32,270 nt of DNA. Origin: Ruminococcoides sp052118065. GTDB lineage: Bacteria; Bacillota; Clostridia; Oscillospirales; Acutalibacteraceae. The notes under the pieces are model-generated. The model had not been told where the DNA came from. It was given only the letters and a program-made list of their open reading frames with translations, and did not search any database. The stretch lies in the NCBI GenBank assembly GCA_052118065.1, contig JBQKHY010000028.1:1-32270 (forward strand), given 5' to 3'. Below are positions 15,468-22,863 of this stretch, piece after piece; the first letter of the stretch is position 1; the number at the start of each line of letters is the position of its first letter. Position numbers and translations under genes: made by a program.

Positions 15468-15914
15468 ATGGCAAAGAAAAAAAGTACAACCAACAAAATC
15501 AGACTTACTGTTTGTGGTTTGTACATAGCACAAATATTTTTCCTAACTTGTGGATTTTATCAGTTTACTGTAGAAGGTAAAGGTACTGATTTTTATAGTT
15601 GCTTTACTGGTATTTTTTACTCAATAAGTGTAGGTAATGTGCAGGTGGCAATTCAAGCAATAATTGTAGCATTGGTTCCTATCTTAGGCTTTTTAATCTT
15701 TAGCTTTGACAAGAAAAGAAATATAAAAAATATCTATGGTGTTCTTTCCTCAGTACTTGCAGTATTTCTTATTATAGGACTTACAGAAATGCATTTAGGT
15801 TGGGGTTCTGTACTTTCAATTATTCTTTACTTCCCAATAGTATTCCTTTCATCAACAGGTATCTTCTCAAACATTGTTGATGCTAAAAATAAAGCTACTT
15901 ATTCAAATAGATAA
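15468..15914 (+). CDS. Small four-helix membrane protein, function unknown
   Basis: I do not recognise this 148-residue protein. It starts with a Lys-rich segment (MAKKKSTTNK) and has about four hydrophobic segments (roughly 11-32, 53-76, 86-106 and 109-132), with a positively charged loop FDKKRNIKN between the second and third. The ATG has AAAGGAG at ideal spacing, and base use is like its neighbours, so it is a real gene. It sits directly after the LCP terminator and ends at a bidirectional terminator shared with the convergent DUF2804 gene. A link with envelope assembly is possible from location only. Confidence 0.75.
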   Translation: MAKKKSTTNKIRLTVCGLYIAQIFFLTCGFYQFTVEGKGTDFYSCFTGIFYSISVGNVQVAIQAIIVALVPILGFLIFSFDKKRNIKNIYGVLSSVLAVFLIIGLTEMHLGWGSVLSIILYFPIVFLSSTGIFSNIVDAKNKATYSNR

Positions 15915-15932
15915 ATATAATATTATATAACA

Positions 15933-15961
15933 AAATGGACGACTGTTTAGGTCGTCCATTT
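15933..15961. terminator. Bidirectional terminator between convergent genes
   Basis: AAATGGACGAC (15933-15943) pairs perfectly with GTCGTCCATTT (15951-15961) with a 7-base loop. T-rich DNA follows weakly on the plus strand (TCGTGTTTTA) and as TTTTGTTATATAA on the minus strand, so it can serve both the small membrane protein gene and the DUF2804 gene. Confidence 0.75.
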
Positions 15962-15980
15962 CGTGTTTTATAAGGAATCT

Positions 15981-16988
15981 TTATATGATTGAATTAACCA
16001 GTAATCCATCAAATCCATCAATTTTTATTACATCACCTTTTTCGTCAAATATATGACCGTAAAAGTTACCGTAAATAATTTTTCTTTTGTCAATTTCTGT
16101 ATGCAAAGCACCACCGTTTTTGTTTGATGGTAAAAACTCAATGTAAATGTTTCTTTCTTCATCCTCAAAGGTCCATGTAGAATGTACATCGCTAAATCTA
16201 CCTTTGCCTTTAACCTTGCTTAGCTTTCTCATTTTACCATCAACAAATAGGCAATTTTCAATACCTGCCGAATCATCAGAAATACCGTCACATAGTTGCA
16301 ATGTAATTAACTTTTTGTTGTAGTAACCTTCAGCAATTAACTGATGATAATTTTCTTTACTAGGTGTAGAATATCTTTCCCAAATAAGTGTTGCAGAAGT
16401 TTTTTCATCATAAAGGTCATATTCACTTCCACCAAAACGCACCAAACCGGATGCCTTCATTTGTGGTAAAAATCTCTTTACGAAAAAGCTTGTTTTGTTA
16501 CTTTCAAAAGGAATAGTAACATTCATACTTTCTGCATTGTTTTCATCAATTTCAATATTAAAGTAAAGATTTTTACTGTCATAAAAATCCAGAAAATCAC
16601 ATTTTAAAAATCTCTTAGAACCTGCTTTAGAGAACTTTACACCGATCTGATTGTCATTATAAGCAACATCTCCTGAAAGAGAACTTTCAGGCATCCTAAA
16701 CTTAACAAACGGTAGCATTTTCTTAACAACTTTTTTGCCCATTTTAAAACCATCAAGGTCAATTAGAAAGCCGCTAAGAAAACCATAAGCACCTAAATTT
16801 GCAAGTGTAACTGTAAGTATAAGGTGGTTATTATGAATAACATAAGTGTCAGATTCTTTCCTTTTAAAAACGGAACCGGAGGAATTGATTTTGTTGTAGA
16901 AAAATATTGGTTCTTTGCTCCAACCAAAAGGTTTCACTTCTCCATTAGTTTCAAAAACACTAACTGTATCTAAATATTCTTTGTACAT
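15981..16988 (-). CDS. DUF2804 family protein
   Basis: The 335-residue protein is soluble and rich in predicted beta strands, with no signal peptide or membrane helix. It shows features I associate with DUF2804: an N-terminal GEVKPFGWSKEPIFFYN, a central TLIWERYSTP, and a C-terminal HTEIDKRKIIYGNFYGHI followed by KIDGFDGLL. The family is related in overall design to lipocalin/hydroxyneurosporene-synthase-like proteins, but no function is established. ATG with AAGGAGG upstream; a good promoter lies at 17009-17037. It stands alone, convergent with the small membrane protein and divergent from a lipoprotein gene. Confidence 0.8.
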   Translation of the reverse strand: MYKEYLDTVSVFETNGEVKPFGWSKEPIFFYNKINSSGSVFKRKESDTYVIHNNHLILTVTLANLGAYGFLSGFLIDLDGFKMGKKVVKKMLPFVKFRMPESSLSGDVAYNDNQIGVKFSKAGSKRFLKCDFLDFYDSKNLYFNIEIDENNAESMNVTIPFESNKTSFFVKRFLPQMKASGLVRFGGSEYDLYDEKTSATLIWERYSTPSKENYHQLIAEGYYNKKLITLQLCDGISDDSAGIENCLFVDGKMRKLSKVKGKGRFSDVHSTWTFEDEERNIYIEFLPSNKNGGALHTEIDKRKIIYGNFYGHIFDEKGDVIKIDGFDGLLVNSII

Positions 16989-17008
16989 AAATACTCCTCC
17001 TTGGCTTT

Positions 17009-17037
17009 ATTATACACATTATTTATCTATATTGCAA
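17009..17037 (-). promoter_or_regulatory. Promoter of the DUF2804 gene
   Basis: On the minus strand -35 TTGCAA (17032-17037), 17-base spacer and -10 TATAAT (17009-17014). TTGCAA is its own reverse complement, so the same six bases could act as a -35 in the other direction. Confidence 0.7.
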
Positions 17038-17062
17038 GATTTTATTGTGCAAAAGTTATAAT
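17032..17062 (+). promoter_or_regulatory. Possible promoter of the lipoprotein gene
   Basis: TTGCAA (17032-17037) and TATAAT (17057-17062) on the plus strand, but with a 19-base spacer, longer than usual. It shares its -35 with the divergent DUF2804 promoter. Confidence 0.35.
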
Positions 17063-17108
17063 TATTTTTTTCTCTCATAAGTAGTACTATGGAGGCTGAT
17101 GTTTACTT

Positions 17109-17477
17109 ATGAAAATCAAGATTGTTATTGTTTATTTACTGGCTTTTTTAGTGCTGTTTTTAACTTCTTGCAGTGAAATTATTGATACAAATGCTAAGGA
17201 ATTAAAGGCTAATGTGTGGGTAGAAAAGGATGATGATAATTTAAACTGTAGGCTACAGTTTATAGATGATAAAGGAAAATTTACTTTGCAAGATAAAAAG
17301 GACAATAAAAGTTACATAATCACAGGCATAACAGTAGTAAACGAAAATGATTTTACCATAAACCATAAAGAAACTTTGTCAAAATATAATTTCAAGTACA
17401 AAATAAATAATGACTCAGTAAAAATCACATATGAAAGCAAAAGTATTACACTTAAAAAACTACATAAAAATAAATGA
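17109..17477 (+). CDS. Small lipoprotein, function unknown
   Basis: This 122-residue protein has a signal peptide with a lipobox: a KIK basic start, a hydrophobic stretch to residue 19 and LTSC with the acylated cysteine at C21. The mature part (about 100 residues) is polar and looks like a small beta-rich domain with repeating charged turns (KDDDNLNC, DDKGKF, KKDNKS). It should be anchored on the outer face of the cytoplasmic membrane. I recognise no family. The ATG lies 13 bases after GGAGG, somewhat far, but in-frame upstream codons reach a stop at once, so this start is the only good one. It may share a promoter region with the divergent DUF2804 gene. Confidence 0.8.
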   Translation: MKIKIVIVYLLAFLVLFLTSCSEIIDTNAKELKANVWVEKDDDNLNCRLQFIDDKGKFTLQDKKDNKSYIITGITVVNENDFTINHKETLSKYNFKYKINNDSVKITYESKSITLKKLHKNK

Positions 17478-17518
17478 AAAAATCCCTATATTAATTAGAA
17501 AAATAGTGTTCTTGCGTG

Positions 17519-17547
17519 TTGCGTAAGAACTCTCTCTATGATATAAT
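17519..17547 (+). promoter_or_regulatory. Promoter of ruvC-ruvA-ruvB
   Basis: -35 TTGCGT (17519-17524), 17-base spacer, perfect -10 TATAAT (17542-17547), followed by a 41-base leader with AGAAAGGA before the ruvC ATG. A GTTCTT/AAGAAC inverted repeat overlaps the -35 (17508-17530), which could be a protein site; I see no standard Gram-positive LexA box (GAAC-N4-GTTC). Confidence 0.7.
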
Positions 17548-17588
17548 AATCTAAATATGGGTTACTATCACTAGAAAGGAATGTTGTT

Positions 17589-18095
17589 ATGGTTGTTTTG
17601 GGTATTGACCCGGGATATGCTATTGTTGGCTATGGTGCAATAAACTACAAAAATAACTCATTTACACCAATTTCTTTCGGCTCAATTATCACTAAGGCTG
17701 ACACTGATTTTAACCGTAGACTAGAGATTATTTATGATGATTTAGTTGAGGTTATTAATCGTACAAAGCCTGACGCTATGTCTATTGAAAGACTGTATTT
17801 CCAGACTAATGCAAAAACTGCAATTATGGTTGCTGAGGCAAGAGGGGTTATTCTTTTAGCAGCACAAAAGATGGGAGTGCCTGTGTTTGAGTACACTCCA
17901 CTTCAAGTGAAAACTGCAGTTACCGGCTACGGTAAAGCCAAGAAACCTCAGGTTATGGAAATGACAAGAAGATTACTTAGACTAAAAGAAACTCCAAAAC
18001 CGGATGATACTGCTGATGCACTAGCTATTGCAATAACTCATACACAATCAGCCGGTTCAGGACTTAGACAATATATGATGAAAAGGGGAATATAA
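17589..18095 (+). CDS. ruvC: Holliday junction resolvase RuvC
   Basis: The 168-residue endonuclease cuts Holliday junctions symmetrically during recombinational repair, acting with RuvAB. The RNase H-like active site is complete: D7 in VLGIDPGY, E67 in SIERLYF, and D140 and D143 in PDDTADALA. QTNAKTA and the GKAKKPQV region also match the family. Standard length. The ATG is eight bases after AGAAAGGA. First gene of a ruvC-ruvA-ruvB operon, the usual order in many Firmicutes. Confidence 0.98.
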   Translation: MVVLGIDPGYAIVGYGAINYKNNSFTPISFGSIITKADTDFNRRLEIIYDDLVEVINRTKPDAMSIERLYFQTNAKTAIMVAEARGVILLAAQKMGVPVFEYTPLQVKTAVTGYGKAKKPQVMEMTRRLLRLKETPKPDDTADALAIAITHTQSAGSGLRQYMMKRGI

Positions 18096-18098
18096 AAA

Positions 18099-18695
18099 GT
18101 GATTTATTCTCTAAAGGGTACACTTGTACATACTGAACAGAATTTAGCTGTTGTGGAATGTGGTGGTGTAGGTTATGGTTGTAGAACAACCTTAAACACT
18201 CTAAAAGATTTAAAATTAAATACAGAAGTTAAGCTATATACTTATATGTCAGTTAGGGAAGATGCAGTAGAACTTTTTGGATTTTCTACAGTTAGTGAAC
18301 TTAACACATATAAGTTACTGATAAATGTAAATGGTGTAGGACCAAAGGCAGGTATTTCAATCTTGTCTATTCTTTCACCGGAGCAAGTTGCAGTTGCAGT
18401 TTCTTCCGGTGACTTTAAGACTATTACTCAAGCTAATGGTATTGGTCCAAAGATGGCACAGAGAATTGTCCTTGAACTAAAGGATAAGTTCAAAAGTATT
18501 GAGTTTGAGGGTAATGCTGAAACAAGTGACGGTATTGCAGTGAAAGCTCCTACCGGTAACATTCCTGCAGCAGTTCAAGCACTTGCAGTACTTGGCTTTA
18601 GTTCAGCAGAGGTTACACCAATACTCACAAAGCTTGACCCATCACTTTCTGTTGAACAGATGATTGGTGCTACACTTAAGAAGTTAGGAAGATAA
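18099..18695 (+). CDS. ruvA: Holliday junction branch migration protein RuvA
   Basis: The 198-residue protein forms tetramers that grip the four-way junction and load the RuvB motor. It shows the N-terminal OB-fold (YSLKGTLV, GVGYGCR), two helix-hairpin-helix motifs (NVNGVGPKAG and ANGIGPKMAQ), and a C-terminal three-helix domain that contacts RuvB (AVQALAVLGFSSAEV). It begins with GTG three bases after the ruvC stop, with AAGGGGA ten bases upstream, and ends two bases before ruvB. Confidence 0.98.
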   Translation: MIYSLKGTLVHTEQNLAVVECGGVGYGCRTTLNTLKDLKLNTEVKLYTYMSVREDAVELFGFSTVSELNTYKLLINVNGVGPKAGISILSILSPEQVAVAVSSGDFKTITQANGIGPKMAQRIVLELKDKFKSIEFEGNAETSDGIAVKAPTGNIPAAVQALAVLGFSSAEVTPILTKLDPSLSVEQMIGATLKKLGR

Positions 18696-18696
18696 T

Positions 18697-19767
18697 ATGG
18701 ATTTTCAAAATGATTTTGAAATGGACTATGAAAATAGAATAGTAGATACTCACGAAATTCCTGAAGATAACCTTACTATGGACAACGATAATCCTTTAAG
18801 ACCAAAAACTTTAGGTGACTACATTGGACAAGATAAGGTTAAGGAAAATTTAAAGATATATATTGATGCAGCAATGCAGAGAGGAGAGTCCCTTGACCAT
18901 GTGCTTTTATATGGACCTCCGGGACTTGGCAAAACAACACTTTCTCAGATTATTGCAAATGAACTTGGCGTTAACATTAGAATTACATCAGGACCTGCAA
19001 TTGAAAAGCCCGGTGACTTAGCAGCACTGTTAACTAACCTAAATGAAGGTGATGTACTGTTTATTGATGAAATTCACCGTCTAAACAGAAGTGTTGAAGA
19101 AATCCTTTATCCGGCAATGGAGGACTTTGCAATTGATATTATTACAGGTAAAGGTCAAATGGCAGCATCTTACCATTTACCATTACCAAGGTTCACTTTA
19201 GTTGGTGCAACAACAAGAGCCGGTCAGCTTACTGCTCCACTTAGAGATAGATTTGGTGTTACACTAAGACTTGAACTTTATTCTTCTGAAGAATTATCAA
19301 CTATCATTACAAGGTCAGCCGGTATCCTTAATGTGGATATTGACCATGACGGTGCATTAGAACTTGCATCTCGTTCAAGAGGTACACCTCGTATTGCAAA
19401 CAGACTGCTAAAGCGTGTTCGTGACTTTGCACAGGTGTTAAACAATGGCAAGGTTACTTGCGATATAGCTAGGACAGCCCTTGATAAGATGGAAATTGAT
19501 GAACTTGGTCTTGACCAAAACGATAGAAGAATGTTAGAGTCAATGATTAAGTTTTACAATGGTGGGCCTGTAGGTCTTGAAACTTTGGCTGCTGCCATTG
19601 GTGAAGAAGCAGTTACTATTGAAGATGTTTATGAACCTTATTTAATGCAAATCGGTTTCTTGCAGAGAACACCAAGAGGCAGATGTGTTACTGCTGAGGG
19701 CTATAGACATTTAGGTTATGACTTTGGCAAATCAAATAACCAACCAACCTTGTTTGGTAATAATTAA
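18697..19767 (+). CDS. ruvB: Holliday junction DNA helicase RuvB
   Basis: The 356-residue AAA+ motor drives branch migration with RuvA. Walker A is GPPGLGKTT (73-81), Walker B is LFIDEIH, the sensor segment GATTRAG follows, and the C-terminal winged helix carries RSRGTPRIANR, all as in the family. There is an acidic N-terminal extension of roughly 25 residues before the usual RPKTLGDYIGQ start. Start ATG one base after the ruvA stop, with AGGAAG upstream. Last gene of the operon; no clear terminator follows, only the repeat island. Confidence 0.98.
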   Translation: MDFQNDFEMDYENRIVDTHEIPEDNLTMDNDNPLRPKTLGDYIGQDKVKENLKIYIDAAMQRGESLDHVLLYGPPGLGKTTLSQIIANELGVNIRITSGPAIEKPGDLAALLTNLNEGDVLFIDEIHRLNRSVEEILYPAMEDFAIDIITGKGQMAASYHLPLPRFTLVGATTRAGQLTAPLRDRFGVTLRLELYSSEELSTIITRSAGILNVDIDHDGALELASRSRGTPRIANRLLKRVRDFAQVLNNGKVTCDIARTALDKMEIDELGLDQNDRRMLESMIKFYNGGPVGLETLAAAIGEEAVTIEDVYEPYLMQIGFLQRTPRGRCVTAEGYRHLGYDFGKSNNQPTLFGNN

Positions 19768-19799
19768 TTTTGTGTAGAATAAATCAATAGTTACTGTAA

Positions 19800-19915
19800 T
19801 GTAGGGGCGACTACAAAAGTTTTATAACTAAAAACTTTTGCATAAGTTCACATTAGCAAATCAAGCTACGCCTATGGCTTGCTTTCTTTGATGTTCACTT
19901 AAGTGTTCACCGTAA
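19800..19915 (+). repeat. Long family B element, copy 1
   Basis: It opens with TGTAGGGGCGA and ends GTGTTCACCGTAA. The inside holds an AAAAGTTTT/AAAACTTTT stem and a block with CAAGC...GCTTG around TACGCCTATG. It differs from the copy at 20255-20373 by only a few bases and one indel. Confidence 0.7.
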
Positions 19916-19945
19916 GAAAAAACTATTAATCAATTACAACTTTTC

Positions 19946-19985
19946 CTTTGTTAGTAAAACTTAAATTAAGTACAAACTAACAAAG
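19946..19985. repeat. Nested inverted repeat preceding family A copy 4
   Basis: CTTTGTTAGT (19946-19955) is a perfect inverted copy of ACTAACAAAG (19976-19985), with ACTTAA/TTAAGT nested inside. It occurs only in unit 1 of the segmental duplication, just before the family A element. Confidence 0.55.
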
Positions 19986-20082
19986 CCTCCCTCAGACGAG
20001 GGAGGTGGGAAATTAGTTTCATTTATGTGAAACTAATTTGTCGGAAGGAGGGAAAATAGGATAAATCAAAACTTTGTCCTAT
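19985..20082 (+). repeat. Three-hairpin intergenic repeat, family A copy 4
   Basis: Stem 1 is CCTCCCTC/GAGGGAGG (19986-19993 with 19998-20005). Stem 2 is a perfect 12-bp stem AAATTAGTTTCA/TGAAACTAATTT (20010-20021 with 20028-20039). The linker CGGAAGGAGGGA follows, then stem 3 ATAGGA/TCCTAT (20056-20061 with 20077-20082). Same plan as the copies at the left end of the window. Confidence 0.72.
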
Positions 20083-20113
20083 GTGAATTCCTAAGCTTAG
20101 AACAAACCTATTA

Positions 20114-20174
20114 GCCTCCCTTGTGTAAAGGGAGGTGGTTACGAAGTAATCGGAGGGATTGTTTTGGTACAATC
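20114..20174 (+). repeat. Family A hairpin repeat, copy 5
   Basis: Stem 1 CCTCCCTT/AAGGGAGG with loop GTGTA (20115-20122 with 20128-20135), stem 2 GGTTAC/GTAATC with loop GAA (20137-20142 with 20146-20151), linker CGGAGGGA, stem 3 GATTGT/ACAATC (20157-20162 with 20169-20174). A tail to 20212 is shared with copy 6. Confidence 0.72.
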
Positions 20175-20254
20175 TTAGGATTATCTAAAACTAATCCGAT
20201 AGATAAAACAATGTGGTAACAAACATATTCAACCACAAAATTTTAGTTTACAGT

Positions 20255-20373
20255 TGTAGGGGCGACTACAAAAGTTTTTATAACTAAAAACTTTTGCATA
20301 AGTTCACATTAGCAAATCAAGCTACGCCTATGGCTTGCTTTCTTTGATGTTCACTTAAGTGTTCGCCCGTAAG
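20255..20373 (+). repeat. Long family B element, copy 2
   Basis: Here the ends pair better than in copy 1 (GGGGCGA near the start and TCGCCC at the end), as in the short family B hairpins. The lead TTACAGTTGTAGG before it is intact, matching the copies at 161 and 32152. Confidence 0.7.
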
Positions 20374-20436
20374 GAAAGTTTATTTTATATGACACTTTGT
20401 CTTATGTATAAACTTGTACTTAGAACAAACCCGTCA

Positions 20437-20497
20437 GCCTCCCTTGTGTAAAGGGAGGTGATTACGAAGTAATCGGAGGGATTGTTTTGGTACAATC
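20437..20497 (+). repeat. Family A hairpin repeat, copy 6
   Basis: Same stem 1 and stem 3 as copy 5. Stem 2 is GATTAC/GTAATC, with an A-T pair where copy 5 has a G-T pair, so pairing is kept. The shared tail runs to about 20535. Confidence 0.72.
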
Positions 20498-20541
20498 TTA
20501 AGATTATCAAAGACTAATCCGATAGATAAAACAATTTAGGT

Positions 20542-20556
20542 GCGAACAGTGTTCGC
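20542..20556 (+). repeat. Short family B hairpin
   Basis: GCGAACA/TGTTCGC form a 7-bp inverted repeat about 65 bases before glmM, followed by CGTAAAAT. The usual TTACAGTTGTAGG lead is reduced to TTTAGG. Confidence 0.45.
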
Positions 20557-20621
20557 CGTAAAATAAAATAACAAACAACATATAGAAAATATAAAACTAA
20601 TTAGATTAAAAGGAGTATTTT

Positions 20622-21971
20622 ATGGGAAGAATTTTCGGCACAGATGGTGCCAGAGGTATTGCAAACAAAGAATTAACAGTTGACTTAGCACTATCAATCG
20701 GTAGAGCAGCAGCCGTAGTATTAACAAATGATGATGTAAAGCATCCAACATTCGTAATCGGTAAAGATACAAGAGTTTCAGGTGATATGCTAGAGGGTGC
20801 ATTGGTAGCAGGACTAACTTCTGTTGGTGCAAATGTAATTATTCTTGGAGTTGTTCCAACACCGGCAGTTGCTTACTTAGTAAAAAAATTTAACGCTGAT
20901 GCAGGTATTATGATTTCAGCATCACATAACCCATTTGAATTTAACGGTATTAAGCTATTTAACGAAGAAGGTTTTAAGCTACCTGACGAAATTGAAGAAA
21001 AGATTGAGGATATTATTCTAGATAAAGAACACACACCTGACCTTTCTTATGGTGGTGATATTGGTAAGGTTAGCTACAACAAGAATGCAACCGATATGTA
21101 TATTGAACATATTAAATCAACAATTGAGGGTGACCTTTCAGGCCTTGAAATTGCTATTGACTGTTCAAACGGTTCTTCTTCTGTTACTGCAGAAAAGCTA
21201 TTTACAAGCCTAGGTGCAAAGGTACATATCCTTTCAGCAGAACCTAACGGCACAAATATCAACCAAGATTGTGGTTCAACTCATATGGAAAATCTTATGG
21301 ATTATGTTCGCAAGAACGGACTACAAGCAGGTCTTGCTTTTGACGGTGATGCAGACAGATGTCTTGCAGTTGACGAAAAGGGCAATATGGTTGACGGTGA
21401 CTTCCTAATTGCTATTTGTGCTGATGATATGCACAGAAGAGGTGTCCTAAAGGGCAATGCAGTTGTCGGTACAGTTATGACAAATATGGGCTTCCAAAAG
21501 TTCTGTGAAGAAAAAGGACTTAGATTTGAGGCTACTAAAGTCGGTGACAGATATGTTCTTGAAGAAATGCAGTTAAGTGGCTATAATATCGGTGGCGAAC
21601 AGAGTGGTCACATTATCTTTAGTGACTATGCTACAACAGGTGACGGTCAGCTAACAGGTGTTCAACTAATGTCAATTATGAAGAGAAGAAACGAAACTCT
21701 GTCAGAAATGGCAAAGGTTATGAAGAGATACCCTCAGGTACTTATCAATGTTAAAATTTCAAATGAAATGAAGCCTAAGTTCTATACAGATAAGGCTATT
21801 AAGGCAGAGGTTAAGCAGGTAACAGATATTCTAGGTAGCAGAGGTAGAATTCTTGTTAGAGTATCAGGCACAGAACCACTTGTAAGAGTTATGCTTGAAG
21901 GTGAAGATTATCAGGAAATTTCTGTTCTTGCAGAAGAAGCAGCCAGTGTTGTAAGGGAAAGATTAAGTTAA
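20622..21971 (+). CDS. glmM: Phosphoglucosamine mutase GlmM
   Basis: The 449-residue enzyme converts glucosamine 6-phosphate to glucosamine 1-phosphate on the way to UDP-GlcNAc for peptidoglycan and wall polymers. Motifs in order: FGTDGARG near the N terminus, the phosphoserine loop ISASHNPFEFNGIK with catalytic S101, the magnesium loop DGDADR (about 240-245), GEQSGHII and the phosphate-binding RVSGTEPLVRVM. Length is standard. ATG with AAAAGGAG upstream. It is the first gene of the long plus-strand cluster that continues to 31196. No convincing promoter was found in the repeat DNA before it. Confidence 0.98.
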   Translation: MGRIFGTDGARGIANKELTVDLALSIGRAAAVVLTNDDVKHPTFVIGKDTRVSGDMLEGALVAGLTSVGANVIILGVVPTPAVAYLVKKFNADAGIMISASHNPFEFNGIKLFNEEGFKLPDEIEEKIEDIILDKEHTPDLSYGGDIGKVSYNKNATDMYIEHIKSTIEGDLSGLEIAIDCSNGSSSVTAEKLFTSLGAKVHILSAEPNGTNINQDCGSTHMENLMDYVRKNGLQAGLAFDGDADRCLAVDEKGNMVDGDFLIAICADDMHRRGVLKGNAVVGTVMTNMGFQKFCEEKGLRFEATKVGDRYVLEEMQLSGYNIGGEQSGHIIFSDYATTGDGQLTGVQLMSIMKRRNETLSEMAKVMKRYPQVLINVKISNEMKPKFYTDKAIKAEVKQVTDILGSRGRILVRVSGTEPLVRVMLEGEDYQEISVLAEEAASVVRERLS

Positions 21972-22834
21972 TGAGAATAGCAGATAATTGGAAAGATTAT
22001 GAACTGATTGATTGTTCAGATGGAGAAAAACTAGAGCGTTGGGGAGATGTAATTCTTATCAGACCCGACCCACAAATTATTTGGCATACAAAGAGAACTC
22101 ACCCACTATGGAGAAAAGCTCATGCAAGATATATCCGTAGTAATAAGGGTGGTGGTGAGTGGCAGATTTTCAGAAAGATACCTAAGCAGTGGTCAGTTAA
22201 CTATAAGGACCTAAAGTTCAATGTAAAAACAATGGGATTTAAGCATACAGGTATTTTCCCTGAACAAGCCACAAACTGGGATTTTGCCAGAAATAAAATC
22301 AAAAATGAAAACAGAGAACTAAACATTCTTAATTTGTTTGGATATACAGGTTGTGCTACTCTTTCTTGTATGAAAGAGGGTGCAAGGGTATGTCATGTTG
22401 ATGCCTCAAAGGGCATGGTGCTTTGGGCAAAAGAAAATGCAGTAGCAAGTGGTATTGCCGATAAACCGGTAAGATGGCTTGTTGATGATTGCATTAAGTT
22501 TGTTGAAAGAGAAATCCGTAGAGGTCATCACTATGACGGTATTATTATGGACCCACCATCATATGGCAGAGGTCCAAATGGAGAAGTTTGGAAGTTAGAA
22601 GATAACCTTTATTCTTTAATAGAATTATGTGAAAAGGTGCTATCTGATGACCCTGTATTCTTCATTCTAAATTCCTATAGTACAGGTCTTTCAGCCGGTG
22701 TTATGGAATATATGCTTGGAGCAATTCTAAAGCCTAAGTTTGGTGGCAAGGTTAGTTCTGATGAAATCGGACTAAGAGCATCCGGTTCAGATCTGGTGCT
22801 ACCGTGTGGTTCAACTGCTATTTGGGAGAAGTAG
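21971..22834 (+). CDS. Class I SAM-dependent methyltransferase, RlmI/RlmK-like
   Basis: The 287-residue protein has a beta-rich N-terminal part (to about residue 105, with LKFNVKTMGFKHTGIFPEQ) and a Rossmann methyltransferase domain. The SAM site is NLFGYTGC (121-128) with the acidic residue in HVDASKG, and DPPSYGRG (194-201) is the catalytic motif of the RlmI/RlmK rRNA methyltransferase group. It is shorter than RlmI because the N-terminal PUA domain is missing. A 23S rRNA cytosine or guanine target is likely but the base cannot be named. Its ATG shares one base with the glmM stop codon, so translation is probably coupled. Confidence 0.85.
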   Translation: MRIADNWKDYELIDCSDGEKLERWGDVILIRPDPQIIWHTKRTHPLWRKAHARYIRSNKGGGEWQIFRKIPKQWSVNYKDLKFNVKTMGFKHTGIFPEQATNWDFARNKIKNENRELNILNLFGYTGCATLSCMKEGARVCHVDASKGMVLWAKENAVASGIADKPVRWLVDDCIKFVEREIRRGHHYDGIIMDPPSYGRGPNGEVWKLEDNLYSLIELCEKVLSDDPVFFILNSYSTGLSAGVMEYMLGAILKPKFGGKVSSDEIGLRASGSDLVLPCGSTAIWEK

Positions 22835-22863
22835 CAAAAGGAAGAAGAGAAATGAGGTAAGAG

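Larger units (their letters stand above)
19793..20212 (+). repeat. Segmental duplication, unit 1
   Basis: This stretch and 20249-20535 have the same order: a long family B element, a TTTGTC(C/T)TATGT string, TTAGAACAAACC, then a family A hairpin with its downstream GATTGT...AAAACAAT tail. Unit 1 carries about 150 extra bases holding another family A copy (19985-20082), so it looks like a duplicated segment later interrupted by insertion. No ORF or RNA gene was recognised. Confidence 0.65.
20249..20535 (+). repeat. Segmental duplication, unit 2
   Basis: Shorter version of 19793-20212 without the inserted family A copy 4. It contains the long family B element (20255-20373), the TTTGTCTTATGT string, TTAGAACAAACCC and family A copy 6 with its tail. 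Confidence 0.65.

Noticed and set aside
17508..17530. GTTCTT/AAGAAC inverted repeat before ruvC as an intrinsic terminator or SOS box
   Set aside because: No T-tract follows and it does not match the Gram-positive LexA box (GAAC-N4-GTTC); it overlaps the ruvC promoter instead.
19793..20535. Possible CRISPR array, because several repeats recur within 750 bases
   Set aside because: The repeats are long, irregularly spaced, structurally different from each other, and no cas genes are present.
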